A stretch of DNA of 64,000 nucleotides, from positions 7,874,001 to 7,938,000 of the forward strand of contig NZ_CP094527.1 of NCBI RefSeq assembly GCF_022811725.1. Direction: 5' to 3'. The notes beneath the pieces were generated by a model. It had not been told where the DNA came from, did no database searches, and saw only the letters and a program-made list of their open reading frames with translations. Source of the DNA: Mucilaginibacter sp. SMC90. GTDB taxonomy: Bacteria > Bacteroidota > Bacteroidia > Sphingobacteriales > Sphingobacteriaceae. Within the stretch, counting starts at the first letter, position 1; every line of letters begins with the position of its first letter. This document shows, piece by piece, positions 42,087 to 51,108 of this stretch. The position numbers were made by a program, and so were the translations under genes.

Positions 42087-45080
42087 ATGGAAAAACATTA
42101 CCGACCTATTTTAAGGTTATGGCAGAGATCGGGTAAAACGATTTGCCTGTTTATGCTGATGCTCATGGCCTCAACAGTGGCTTTCGCGCAGCAACGTACC
42201 ATCAAAGGTGTTGTCACCGACGAAACAAATTTACCGTTACCAGGGGTAGTAGTAACGGTTAAAAGTACAGGTAAAGCAACTTCAACTACAGCTAATGGTA
42301 TTTACCAGGTTATGGTAAGTGGCCCCGAAGATGTGATCAAATTCACGTTTTTAGGCTCACTGCCAAAAGAAGTTACCATTGGCGACAAAAAAGTAGTTAA
42401 CGTTACCATGGTAACCGACACCAAACAACTTAAAGATGTTGTGGTTATCGGTTACGGTACCGCAAGCCGTAAAGACGTAACAGGCGCTATTACTTCAGTT
42501 AAAGCCGAAGATTTTAACGCCGGCGTATTAACCACCCCTGCCGAGTTATTGCAAGGTAAGGTGGCTGGCCTGAACATAACCAAAAGCGGCGACCCTAACA
42601 AACAGCCCGCCACCATTTTAAGGGGGCCATCAACTTTACGTGAAGGCGCTGCTCAGCAACCGTTTTATGTAATTGACGGCGTACCGGGTGCATCTATCGA
42701 CCTTTTGGCCCCTGCCGATATCGAAAGTATCGACGTACTGAAAGACGCGTCATCAACTGCAATTTATGGTTCACGTGCTGCCAACGGTGTAATCATCGTT
42801 ACAACCCGCAGGGCCAAAGCCGGTCAAACCCGTTTAAGTTACAGCGCTTATGCTGCCGTTGAAAACGTATCAAAAAACATTGATGTGCTTACCGGCGATG
42901 AACTGCGTAAATATTTAACCGACAATGGCGTGCCTAAATTAAGCGCGGCAGATGATGACGGCTCAAATACCAACTGGCAAAAACTGGCCGAAAGGACCGG
43001 TTACTCTCAAAACCATAACCTTTCATACGGCGGCGCAGGTACCAATTCAGAGTATGGTGCAAGCGTAAACTATATGAAAAATAACGGGATCCTGAATAAC
43101 ACCAGTCTTGAGCGTACTATTTACAAAGGCTATATCAACCAGCGCTTTTTTAATGATCGTTTAAAATTAGGTATCACCCTTACCAACAGTGCTACTAAAA
43201 ACAACGATATTTTCCAAAGCCAGGTGTTATCAGGTATCTTATTCTACCTGCCAACGGTTAGTCCTTTTAACCCCGACGGTACTTATAAAGAAAACTACAG
43301 CCGTACAGGCAGCGGTCCTTTGAACCCACTATCGCTGATCAATAACAACTTTACCAAAACGGAGAACAACAAAACCCTGATCAATGGTTTTGCCTCAGTC
43401 GACATTTTGAAAGGCTTAAAATTCACCGTATCCGGATCAACCCAAAAAGAACAAAACAACGTTAATACATACTCTACCAGCCAGTCGGGTATCTACGTTA
43501 ACGCCGGTGGTGTAGCTGTGCGCAGTGCATACACCAACACGAGTAACGTTGTTGAAGCTTATTTTAACTATGATCGTGTTTTCGGCAAACACTCGCTGAA
43601 ATTATTGGGTGGTTACTCGTACCAGCAAGACCGTAACAATGACGGCTTTGGTGTACAAACACAGGGTTTCTCAAATGATGCTTTAACATACAACTACCTG
43701 GCGCTGTCAAACCCAACACAACTTTCGCAAATAGTATTTAACCCGGCTTACATTTCAACACTGAGGTTCGTATCATTCTACGCACGTGCCCAGTACGAGT
43801 TTTCGGATAAATACCTGTTGCAGGCTTCATTAAGGGAAGACGGTTCATCGGCATTTGGTATCAACCAGCGTCATGGCTACTTCCCGGCTGTTTCGGCAGG
43901 ATGGAAGCTTATTAATGAGGATTTCATCAAATCAATACCTGTAATCAGCGACCTGAAATTAAGGGCAGGTTATGGTGTATCTGGTAACAGCTTAGGTTTT
44001 GACGCCTTTACCGCACGTTTAATTTACGGTGTGCCTCCCGGCGGCGGTAAATTTTTGAGCAATGGCAACATTGTTAACCCTATTGGCCCGGTACGTAACG
44101 ATAACCCTGACCTGAAATGGGAAAGCACTGCTACTACTAACATCGGTTTGGATTTTGGTTTGTTCAACAACCGCTTAACCGGTTCGGTAGATTATTATAT
44201 CAAGAAAACATCCGACCTGATCTACACTTACCCGGTATCAACCACCTTATACTTCTATCCGTTTTACACTGCTAACGTAGGTAAAATTAAAAACAGCGGT
44301 ATCGAGGTTGTGTTGAACGCGGTACCAGTAAAATCACAGGCATTTACATGGCGTACTTCATTCAACGTTTCGCATAACAAAAACGTTGTTGAAAGCTTAT
44401 CAAACAGCCAGTTCGGTCTTAACTTTATCCAAACAGCACAGTTAGGAGGCAAGGGCCAATCGGGCAACTATAGCCAGATCATTCAGCCGGGCTATGCTAT
44501 CGGCACTTTTGACCTGTGGCATTATTTAGGCAAAAACGCTAACGGCGTAAGTACCTATGAAAAAGCCGACGGGTCAACCACCGCCACACAGCCGCTTACT
44601 ACCGATCAGTTTATTAAATATGATGCGCAGCCTAAATTGATTTATGGCTGGAGCAACAGTTTCTTCTATAAAGGCTTTGACCTTAACTTCCTGGTACGCG
44701 GTGTTTATGGCAACAAGATCCTGAATGCAACCCTTGCTTCATTGAACAACCCTGCCGATTCAAAACTGCAAAACATCCCAAGGTTCACTTTAGGCGAATC
44801 ATTTAAGGATATCAATGCTTATCTGATATCTGATCGTTTCCTTGAAAGTGGTTCATACCTGCGTTTGGATAACGCTACTTTGGGTTACACCATTAAACCG
44901 CATATCCAGGCTATTAAGAGCTTACGTTTCTACGCTTCGGGCAACAACATATTTATCATCACCAAATACCGTGGTGTTGATCCCGAAGTTAATATCGGCG
45001 GCTTAACCCCGGGTATCGACAACCGCGATTTCTATCCTAAAACACGCACGTTCAGCTTAGGTATAACTGCACAATTCTAA
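42087..45080 (+). CDS. SusC/RagA family TonB-linked outer-membrane protein
   Basis: 997 residues. It has a leader to FAQQ (about 36), a carboxypeptidase-like domain at about 37-115 (IKGVVTDETNLPLPGVVVTV), then the short TonB-contact/plug start VVVIGYGTASRKDVTGAI and the plug with VIDGVPGASIDLLAPADIESIDVLKD and YGSRAANGVIIVTTR. A roughly 750-residue barrel ends in FSLGITAQF. It imports a ligand across the outer membrane together with the SusD-like lipoprotein encoded 20 nt downstream. No glycoside hydrolase is next to it; a phospholipase C gene is. The ligand may thus be a phosphate-headed sugar alcohol or lipid fragment (inference). Confidence 0.95.
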   Translation: MEKHYRPILRLWQRSGKTICLFMLMLMASTVAFAQQRTIKGVVTDETNLPLPGVVVTVKSTGKATSTTANGIYQVMVSGPEDVIKFTFLGSLPKEVTIGDKKVVNVTMVTDTKQLKDVVVIGYGTASRKDVTGAITSVKAEDFNAGVLTTPAELLQGKVAGLNITKSGDPNKQPATILRGPSTLREGAAQQPFYVIDGVPGASIDLLAPADIESIDVLKDASSTAIYGSRAANGVIIVTTRRAKAGQTRLSYSAYAAVENVSKNIDVLTGDELRKYLTDNGVPKLSAADDDGSNTNWQKLAERTGYSQNHNLSYGGAGTNSEYGASVNYMKNNGILNNTSLERTIYKGYINQRFFNDRLKLGITLTNSATKNNDIFQSQVLSGILFYLPTVSPFNPDGTYKENYSRTGSGPLNPLSLINNNFTKTENNKTLINGFASVDILKGLKFTVSGSTQKEQNNVNTYSTSQSGIYVNAGGVAVRSAYTNTSNVVEAYFNYDRVFGKHSLKLLGGYSYQQDRNNDGFGVQTQGFSNDALTYNYLALSNPTQLSQIVFNPAYISTLRFVSFYARAQYEFSDKYLLQASLREDGSSAFGINQRHGYFPAVSAGWKLINEDFIKSIPVISDLKLRAGYGVSGNSLGFDAFTARLIYGVPPGGGKFLSNGNIVNPIGPVRNDNPDLKWESTATTNIGLDFGLFNNRLTGSVDYYIKKTSDLIYTYPVSTTLYFYPFYTANVGKIKNSGIEVVLNAVPVKSQAFTWRTSFNVSHNKNVVESLSNSQFGLNFIQTAQLGGKGQSGNYSQIIQPGYAIGTFDLWHYLGKNANGVSTYEKADGSTTATQPLTTDQFIKYDAQPKLIYGWSNSFFYKGFDLNFLVRGVYGNKILNATLASLNNPADSKLQNIPRFTLGESFKDINAYLISDRFLESGSYLRLDNATLGYTIKPHIQAIKSLRFYASGNNIFIITKYRGVDPEVNIGGLTPGIDNRDFYPKTRTFSLGITAQF

Positions 45081-45100
45081 TAAACCCAGAAAGACAAAAG

Positions 45101-46729
45101 ATGAAAAAGATATTTTTAGCATGTGCCGCTTTCGCTACCATGATTGGCACATATTCATGTACAAAATTGGATGTACCTGTTGAATCACAATACGTAAAAT
45201 CAAACTTCCCAACTACCGATGCCGACTACACAGCATTGTTGGGTACCATTTATTCAAACCTGTCATCAAGCTATGCGGTACCATACTGGCGCATGCAGGA
45301 TATGTCGACAGATGAGGCTATCCTACCTGCCCGCGATGGTAACTTTGACGATGGTGGCCAGTACCGCCAATTACACTACCACACCTGGACCTTTGACCAC
45401 CCTAACGTTATCGGCGTATGGCAATGGGGTTTCGGCGGTATCAATACCTGTAACCGTATCATTACCGTTATCAATGCCTCTTCGTCAACAGCAGCAAAAA
45501 AAGCAGCCTCTATTGCCGAAGTTAGAGCCATGCGCGCCCTGTACCTTTATTTCATGATGGACCTGTATGGCAACGTACCTATCATTACCGATTTCCCGGT
45601 AACAACCCAACCGTCCAATCAGCCTCGTGCTAAAGTGTATGAGTTTATTGAAAGCGAGTTGAAAGCCGTTTTACCGTTATTGCCGGCTAAAAGCAATAAT
45701 GGGCCAATAAACGTAGGCCAATACGGCCGCCCAACAAAAGGTATGGTGTTTGCATTACTTGCAAAAATGTACCTTAATTCGGGCGTATATATTAACTCAA
45801 ACCGCTACCAGGAAACTGTTACCATGTGCGATAGTGTCCAGGCCAACACAAACTATTTCCTGGATGCAAGATACCGCGATATATTTTTACCAACCAACGG
45901 CCCTACAGTTAATGAAACCATATTTGCGGTTCCTTACGATCAGCAAATTCCGGGCAACCAGTTCACCCGCTTTGGTTTCTTTTATTACCTGGCCCAGGCA
46001 TACGGCTTTAACGTAGGTTTAAGTATAGCCATGAGCACTACGCCTGAGTTTTACAACCGCTTTAACATCCCTGGCGACGACCGCACCAAAACATGGTTGG
46101 CCGGCCCGCAATATTACCCTGATGGCAATGGCGGCTTTACCAATCAACCTGTTTATTATCCTGCTGGTACTGCAGGAGTTCCAGCTAACACACAAATCAA
46201 CCTCATTCCAACATTAACCCTAACCGGATTAAAACCAATGGATTTGGGCAACGATGTGCTTAATGCACAATCAGAAGGTGTACGTTCCATTAAATACTAT
46301 CCCGACGTTAACATTATCCAGGCTACCCGCTTAAACGGCAATGATGTACCGGTATTCCGTTTGGCTGATATTTACCTGATGAAAGCCGAAGCTATTTTAC
46401 GCGGCGCTACTCCAACAACTATAAACGGTGAGTTCCAATCTCCGATTATCCTGGTAAATAAACTACGTACCCGTGCACATGCACAGGTAGCGGGATCTAT
46501 TGATTTAGATGGGTTACTTGATGAACGCGCACGTGAGCTTTCATGGGAAGCATGGCGTCGTAATGACCTGATCCGTTATGGTTTATTTGAGAAAGAATAT
46601 CCATTACCGGTAATGGGCGGCAAAACGGATGACCTGAAAATGAACACCGATCTAACCCGCAGGATATACCCTATTCCATCAACCGAATTAAAAACTAACC
46701 CCAACCTGAAACAAAACCCGGGTTATTAA
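45101..46729 (+). CDS. SusD/RagB family surface lipoprotein
   Basis: 542 residues. The lipobox ends at Cys20 (IGTYSC), so it is lipid-anchored and exported to the cell surface. The N-terminal helical repeats (for example AEVRAMRALYLYFMMDLYGNVPII) and the C-terminal RagB/SusD domain with LRTRAH and LLDERARELSWEAWRRNDLIRYGLFE are characteristic. It captures ligand and closes as a lid over the SusC barrel. Directly downstream of susC. A strong terminator follows, so the pair forms its own transcript unless read-through reaches the phospholipase gene. Confidence 0.95.
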   Translation: MKKIFLACAAFATMIGTYSCTKLDVPVESQYVKSNFPTTDADYTALLGTIYSNLSSSYAVPYWRMQDMSTDEAILPARDGNFDDGGQYRQLHYHTWTFDHPNVIGVWQWGFGGINTCNRIITVINASSSTAAKKAASIAEVRAMRALYLYFMMDLYGNVPIITDFPVTTQPSNQPRAKVYEFIESELKAVLPLLPAKSNNGPINVGQYGRPTKGMVFALLAKMYLNSGVYINSNRYQETVTMCDSVQANTNYFLDARYRDIFLPTNGPTVNETIFAVPYDQQIPGNQFTRFGFFYYLAQAYGFNVGLSIAMSTTPEFYNRFNIPGDDRTKTWLAGPQYYPDGNGGFTNQPVYYPAGTAGVPANTQINLIPTLTLTGLKPMDLGNDVLNAQSEGVRSIKYYPDVNIIQATRLNGNDVPVFRLADIYLMKAEAILRGATPTTINGEFQSPIILVNKLRTRAHAQVAGSIDLDGLLDERARELSWEAWRRNDLIRYGLFEKEYPLPVMGGKTDDLKMNTDLTRRIYPIPSTELKTNPNLKQNPGY

Positions 46730-46746
46730 TTAGTAACATTTTTTAT

Positions 46747-46781
46747 ACAAGCGCAAAGGGACACCCTTTTGCGCTTGTTTT
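46747..46781 (+). terminator. Intrinsic terminator after susD
   Basis: ACAAGCGCAAAGGG (46747-46760) pairs, with one bulged A, with CCCTTTTGCGCTTGT (46764-46778) and is followed by TTTTG. Confidence 0.85.
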
Positions 46782-46808
46782 GTTAAACAAATTATAATCA
46801 ATTAAACC

Positions 46809-47906
46809 ATGAAACTTACAGGCGGACTACTTGCCGGTATTTTTATTACTGCATCAGCCCTAATAAACAACAATACCGACGATCAAACTATCAATCATTT
46901 CCAGGTAATAGGGTCACATAACAGCTACAAACAGGCCATTAACCCTAAGCTGTTCCGCTTTTTACAACAGCGTGATTCTGTTGGCATGAGCAAAATAGAT
47001 TACGAGCACATTAGCCTTGCCGATCAGCTTAATTTAGGCCTCAACGCACTTGAAATTGATGTTTATGCCGATCCTAAAGGCGGTAAATACGCCCATCCTA
47101 AAGGACTGGACTGGGTACCCGGCCAACCGGCTTTTGATACCCAGGGAGTAATGAAAGAACCCGGTTTTAAAGTATTCCATATTGAGGATATCGATTTCCG
47201 CAGTAATTGCGCCACATTTAAAATTTGTCTGCAGCAGCTAAAAAAATGGAGTGATGAGCATCCGGACCATAACCCAGTTTATATTACCATGAATGCAAAG
47301 GATGAGCCTTCAAAAAAGCCAGGGTTTACCGTTCCTGAAAAATTCACGGCCCAAACCTTTGCCGATCTTGACAAAGAGATTTTAACCAATCTCGGCAAAC
47401 AGTATTTAATTACACCCGATGATGTGCGCGGCTCGTACAAAACGCTTGAAGCAGCCGTATTGCATAACAACTGGCCAAAGTTGAAAGCAGCTAAAGGCAA
47501 GTTCATTTTTATCCTTGACGAAAAGGGCGAAAAAAGAGCCACTTATATTGCAGGCCATCCATCACTGAAAGGCCGCGTGTTATTTGCCGACGCGATGCCC
47601 GGAACGCCGGAAGCGGCCATTCACATCATGAACGATGCAAAAAAAGATCTGGCAGCCATTCAAAGCCTGGTTAAAAAAGGCTACATTATCCGTACCCGTG
47701 CCGATTCGGATACAGAAGAAGCGCGCGCAAATGATATGAGCTCATTCATAGCAGCACAAAAATCAGGAGCACAGATCATCAGTACCGATTATTACAAAAA
47801 AAGCACCCATTTCAAATCTGATTATGTGATCAGCTTTGCAGGAGGTAATTATTTTAAAGCCGATCCTTTATTTAAAACAACAGATGCAGCTTCAGCAGGT
47901 AATTAA
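46809..47906 (+). CDS. Exported phosphoinositide-type phospholipase C (Ca2+-dependent family)
   Basis: 365 residues. A leader (to about 18-20) exports it. The PI-PLC X-type barrel shows the paired active-site His regions, IGSHNSYKQ (His near 36) and FKVFHIEDIDF (His near 124). Also visible are LNALEIDVYADPKGGKY for metal and substrate, and YITMNAKDEP. A C-terminal stretch with IRTRADSDTEEARAND completes the barrel. It would split phosphoinositide or related glycerophospholipids to diacylglycerol and a cyclic or free inositol phosphate. Its position right after a SusC/SusD pair suggests feeding the released polar head to that importer, though a terminator lies between. Confidence 0.87.
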   Translation: MKLTGGLLAGIFITASALINNNTDDQTINHFQVIGSHNSYKQAINPKLFRFLQQRDSVGMSKIDYEHISLADQLNLGLNALEIDVYADPKGGKYAHPKGLDWVPGQPAFDTQGVMKEPGFKVFHIEDIDFRSNCATFKICLQQLKKWSDEHPDHNPVYITMNAKDEPSKKPGFTVPEKFTAQTFADLDKEILTNLGKQYLITPDDVRGSYKTLEAAVLHNNWPKLKAAKGKFIFILDEKGEKRATYIAGHPSLKGRVLFADAMPGTPEAAIHIMNDAKKDLAAIQSLVKKGYIIRTRADSDTEEARANDMSSFIAAQKSGAQIISTDYYKKSTHFKSDYVISFAGGNYFKADPLFKTTDAASAGN

Positions 47907-47923
47907 CCTGCATTGATATAACT

Positions 47924-47964
47924 AACCCAATCGGCTCGTGATAATCGCGGGCCGGTTGGGTTTA
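47924..47964 (+). terminator. Terminator after the phospholipase C gene
   Basis: AACCCAATCGGC (47924-47935) pairs with GCCGGTTGGGTT (47951-47962) with one wobble, followed by a short T-run. Confidence 0.75.
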
Positions 47965-48010
47965 ATGCCTGCCGGTAATTTCCCGGCTCATTACACCCGT
48001 ATTAAAAAAC

Positions 48011-48043
48011 AAAGCCCGCCTGACCTTACATCACGCGGGGTTT
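48011..48043 (-). terminator. Terminator of the ClC channel gene
   Basis: On the minus strand AAACCCCGC pairs with GCGGGCTTT around a 15-nt loop and leads into TGTTTTTTAAT. Confidence 0.65.
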
Positions 48044-48068
48044 ATATTTCAATCAAAACGCGGCCTTT

Positions 48069-49931
48069 TTAAGATTTAGTTTTGCTGCGGCCACGACCAC
48101 GGACAGCCATTTTCAGGCGGCGTCTTTTAAGGGAGATCTGTGTATTTTCCTGCCTGTTCTCATCTATATAATGGTAGTAGGTATTTAAGATCTCTTTATA
48201 GGAGATTTTTCCGGCAATAGTATTTCCGGCAGCAATAACAGGAAGCACCTCTACCGATTCCTCGGCCATGATCTCTACAACACGTTTCAGCGGATCATTG
48301 CTTTTCACGGCCTGTTTGCTTGCACGAGTGAGGTTAATAATGGCAAGCCCGGCAGAAATACTATGGTTATAAATATCAGAGAGGCTAACCATTCCGGCAT
48401 AAGTACCGTCATTATTAATTACAACAAAAAAGCTTTGGGTAATGTTATTTGCGGCAAGCAAAGCCCTTACTTCGGCAACAGTGCTATTACTGTTTAACGT
48501 TTCACCTACTTTGTTATCAACATCAGCTACGGTCAGTACCTGCAACAAATCCGGCTCATATGAATCTGGCGTGTACACCCCTCTGCGGGCAATTTTTTCG
48601 GTCATGATGGTGTTTTCCATCAGGAAGAATGAAACCAGGTATGATGCAGTACAAGCGCCAAGCAATGGCAGCAATGCATGCGATTGCATGGTAGCTTCCA
48701 GCGCAAAGGTAATACTGGTTAAATAAGCCCTTGAAGCACCGGCAAACATGGCAGCCATGCCAATAAGTGCAGCCATCGGAATACTTACACCCGCATCAGG
48801 GAATATAAGATGTACCAGCGCACCAAATGCCGCACCTGCCGCACCACCTATGGTTAACAAAGGTGCCAGCGTACCACCAGATGTACCGCTGCCCAGCGCA
48901 ATAGCCCATGACAGGAATTTGAAGAAACATAAACGCACAATTAACATTAATGATAATGTGCCCGACAGAATACTGATGATATTATCATACCCAACGCCAA
49001 GCGTGTGCGGGGCGAAATAGCCGATAAGGCCAACTGCCAAACCACCAAGTGCAGGCCACCACATCCAATGGATAGGCAGCTCCTCAAAGCTATCTTCAAT
49101 AAAATAAACGATTTTGGTAAGCCCCAATGAGATAAAGCCAATAGCTAAGCCAATAATACTGTAAACAGCCAGCGCTGTATTTGAAGGTGCATCTACATCG
49201 GGCATCGGGAATACAGGTCCTGCTTCAAACAATAAATGGTGACCGGCGGCCCCCGTGATACAAGCTAAAGCCACAGGCAATATGGCCTTGGGCGAAAACT
49301 CGAACAGCAATAATTCGATAGCCAAAAAAACCGCAGCTATAGGCGTACCAAATATGGCCGACATACCGGCCGTTGCTCCGGCCGCTAAAATGATCTTACG
49401 TTCGTTAGGAGATATCTTGAATAACTGGCCAAAGGTTGAACCAAGTGCTCCGCCGGTTGCTATAATTGGCCCCTCGGCACCAAACGGGCCTCCGGTACCT
49501 ATGGCAATGGCCGATGATACGGGCTTCAGGAAAGTTATAACCGGCTTTATTTTGCTTTTATTTACCAGTATCTGCTCCATGGCTTCGGGTATGCCGTGCC
49601 CCCTGATAGCCTTTGAACCATACAGGGCCATGAAGCCCACGATAATACCGCCTATTGCCGGTATTACAATTACCCATAAACCTAAATGATTATTTGCCGG
49701 GCTATGAAAGCTGGCATCAAACATCCCGTAAAATGAAATATTGGTAACAATGTTTATAAGATAAACAAGGCCTTTGGCAATTACGCTGATGAGGCAGGCG
49801 ATGAGAATGCAAACTGTTGATATAAAAATCAGCCTTTTTTTCATTTGCCTTGTACCTTTTAAACCAGACTTAAAATTGTAAAGATCATTTAATGAGGGCG
49901 AAACCGGGATGGCGTTCTGTTTTGTTTCCAT
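48069..49931 (-). CDS. ClC-family chloride channel/transporter with C-terminal CBS pair
   Basis: 620 residues. Ion-path signatures are GHGIPEA (GSGIP in E. coli), GAEGPI (GREGP, gating Glu kept) and GTSGGTLAPLL (GxFAP). In the helix that holds the paired acids of H+-coupled exchangers, the sequence is FLAIELLLFE: the first Glu is kept and the second, the internal proton acceptor of E. coli ClC, is Leu. That hints at a channel-like mode (inference). Two CBS domains follow (about 465-590) for nucleotide or ionic-strength control. A short basic tail (LKRRRLKMAVRGRGRSK) ends it. A -7 box TACCTTTG lies 49 nt upstream, and a 20-nt palindrome further on. Confidence 0.9.
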   Translation of the reverse strand: METKQNAIPVSPSLNDLYNFKSGLKGTRQMKKRLIFISTVCILIACLISVIAKGLVYLINIVTNISFYGMFDASFHSPANNHLGLWVIVIPAIGGIIVGFMALYGSKAIRGHGIPEAMEQILVNKSKIKPVITFLKPVSSAIAIGTGGPFGAEGPIIATGGALGSTFGQLFKISPNERKIILAAGATAGMSAIFGTPIAAVFLAIELLLFEFSPKAILPVALACITGAAGHHLLFEAGPVFPMPDVDAPSNTALAVYSIIGLAIGFISLGLTKIVYFIEDSFEELPIHWMWWPALGGLAVGLIGYFAPHTLGVGYDNIISILSGTLSLMLIVRLCFFKFLSWAIALGSGTSGGTLAPLLTIGGAAGAAFGALVHLIFPDAGVSIPMAALIGMAAMFAGASRAYLTSITFALEATMQSHALLPLLGACTASYLVSFFLMENTIMTEKIARRGVYTPDSYEPDLLQVLTVADVDNKVGETLNSNSTVAEVRALLAANNITQSFFVVINNDGTYAGMVSLSDIYNHSISAGLAIINLTRASKQAVKSNDPLKRVVEIMAEESVEVLPVIAAGNTIAGKISYKEILNTYYHYIDENRQENTQISLKRRRLKMAVRGRGRSKTKS

Positions 49932-49980
49932 GTTTTGATTAGTCCCGCTCAGTTTTTTGGGGACTGTACTATTTTTCTTG

Positions 49981-49988
49981 CAAAGGTA
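49981..49988 (-). promoter_or_regulatory. -7 box TACCTTTG of the ClC gene
   Basis: An exact TAnnTTTG on the minus strand, leaving a leader of about 40-45 nt to the ATG. A small hairpin (AGTCCC/GGGGACT, 49942-49966) would lie in that leader. Confidence 0.6.
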
Positions 49989-50025
49989 ATACTTAAAGCA
50001 TCATAATTAAATTTAATTTTCATTT

Positions 50026-50045
50026 TATATTGCACATGCAATATA
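50026..50045. promoter_or_regulatory. Perfect 9+2+9 palindrome TATATTGCACATGCAATATA between divergent genes
   Basis: The two 9-base arms match perfectly. Its centre is about 60 bases upstream of the likely start point of the ClC transcript and 62 bases before the ATG of the small membrane gene. This is a plausible dimer-binding site, perhaps for the FNR-like regulator encoded nearby. Confidence 0.5.
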
Positions 50046-50097
50046 TTTATTCAACATTTGCTTAATTTTTAATGAAAATCATTGCACAAACAATTTT

Positions 50098-50331
50098 ATG
50101 AAAATCACAAGCATTATTCTTTCTGTGTTAGGTGCTGTAAGCATTATTGCCGGATTATTATTGTTCAGAAACCTGAATACCGTTAATCCGTTCGATTCCC
50201 ATCCCTGGAGCATTAATATCAACGGCATCCGGTCATTTCCCTGGCCTGTTTTTGGCGGTTCGGTACTATTAAGTCTCGGAGTTATTTTCAATATGGCTAC
50301 CTGGGAACAGCCAAAAGGCCGTCGCTTTTAA
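50098..50331 (+). CDS. Small two-span membrane protein
   Basis: 77 residues. Two hydrophobic segments (about 4-24 and 50-66) are separated by a polar loop with NPFDSHPWSININGI; the tail WEQPKGRRF is basic and probably cytoplasmic. No family recognised. It is divergent from the ClC gene and 49 nt before the FNR-like regulator gene, so may share regulation with either. Codon usage resembles the neighbours, which supports a real gene. Confidence 0.6.
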   Translation: MKITSIILSVLGAVSIIAGLLLFRNLNTVNPFDSHPWSININGIRSFPWPVFGGSVLLSLGVIFNMATWEQPKGRRF

Positions 50332-50380
50332 TAAATTAGCACGTTTTATTAAAGCACCGGCTTAAATACTTTTTCAATAA

Positions 50381-51082
50381 ATGGCGAAAAACAAAGATAA
50401 ATGCAATTTGGGTACCTGCTTTTTATGCACACATTGCTTGCCCGACTGGATACCGGCCATCAGCGCCGCCAGGCAAAATATTGTTGTAAAAAAAGGGCAG
50501 CAGATATTTAAAGAAGGCGATCCTGTTACGGGCATTTACTTTGTTTATTCGGGCACGGTAAAAGTTCATAAAAAGTGGGATAAGGAAAAAGAGCTCATTC
50601 TCCGCTTTGCCCGCGAAGGCGATATTGTTGGTCACCTTGGCTTAGGCAGTACCGAATTTTACCCGGTTTCGGCCACGGCCATTGAGGCAGGTATAATTTG
50701 CTACATCGAAATGCCTTTTTTTGAAAGCACCCTGCAGGTTAATAATAACTTTGTGATCAAACTGATGCGTTTTTTTGCCAACGAACTGCAGGAGTCAGAA
50801 AAACGCATGCGCAACCTGGCCCACATGCCGGTTAAAGGCCGTGTAGCTCAGGCTTTCATTTCGCTTAGAAACAAATTCGGACTTAACGAAGACGGTTTTA
50901 TCAATATTGAACTTACCCGGCAGGACCTGGCCTCCTTTACAGGCGCAGCCTATGAATCGCTGTTCCGCACTATTAATGATTTTATCGAAGAACAAATCAT
51001 CGAAATATCAGGCAAAAGCATTCGCATAAAAAATGAAACTACGTTGCTGAAGCTAACGGAAGAGGAACAGCAGGCGGGATAA
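50381..51082 (+). CDS. FNR-like Crp-family regulator with N-terminal four-cysteine motif
   Basis: 233 residues. The N-terminus carries Cys8, 13, 16 and 19 (CNLGTCFLCTHC), a spacing that could hold an iron-sulfur cluster or zinc. E. coli FNR uses three N-terminal Cys plus one internal. The effector barrel is at about 30-140 (KKGQQIFKEGDPVTGIYFVYSGTVKV), then a dimer helix, then a winged helix-turn-helix (LTRQDLASFTGAAYESLFRTINDF). The recognition helix differs from that of the other Crp-type protein in the window, so its DNA site should differ. It may respond to oxygen or redox state (inference). Confidence 0.87.
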   Translation: MAKNKDKCNLGTCFLCTHCLPDWIPAISAARQNIVVKKGQQIFKEGDPVTGIYFVYSGTVKVHKKWDKEKELILRFAREGDIVGHLGLGSTEFYPVSATAIEAGIICYIEMPFFESTLQVNNNFVIKLMRFFANELQESEKRMRNLAHMPVKGRVAQAFISLRNKFGLNEDGFINIELTRQDLASFTGAAYESLFRTINDFIEEQIIEISGKSIRIKNETTLLKLTEEEQQAG

Positions 51083-51108
51083 AACCCGAGCCGTTGTTGG
51101 AGAAAATA

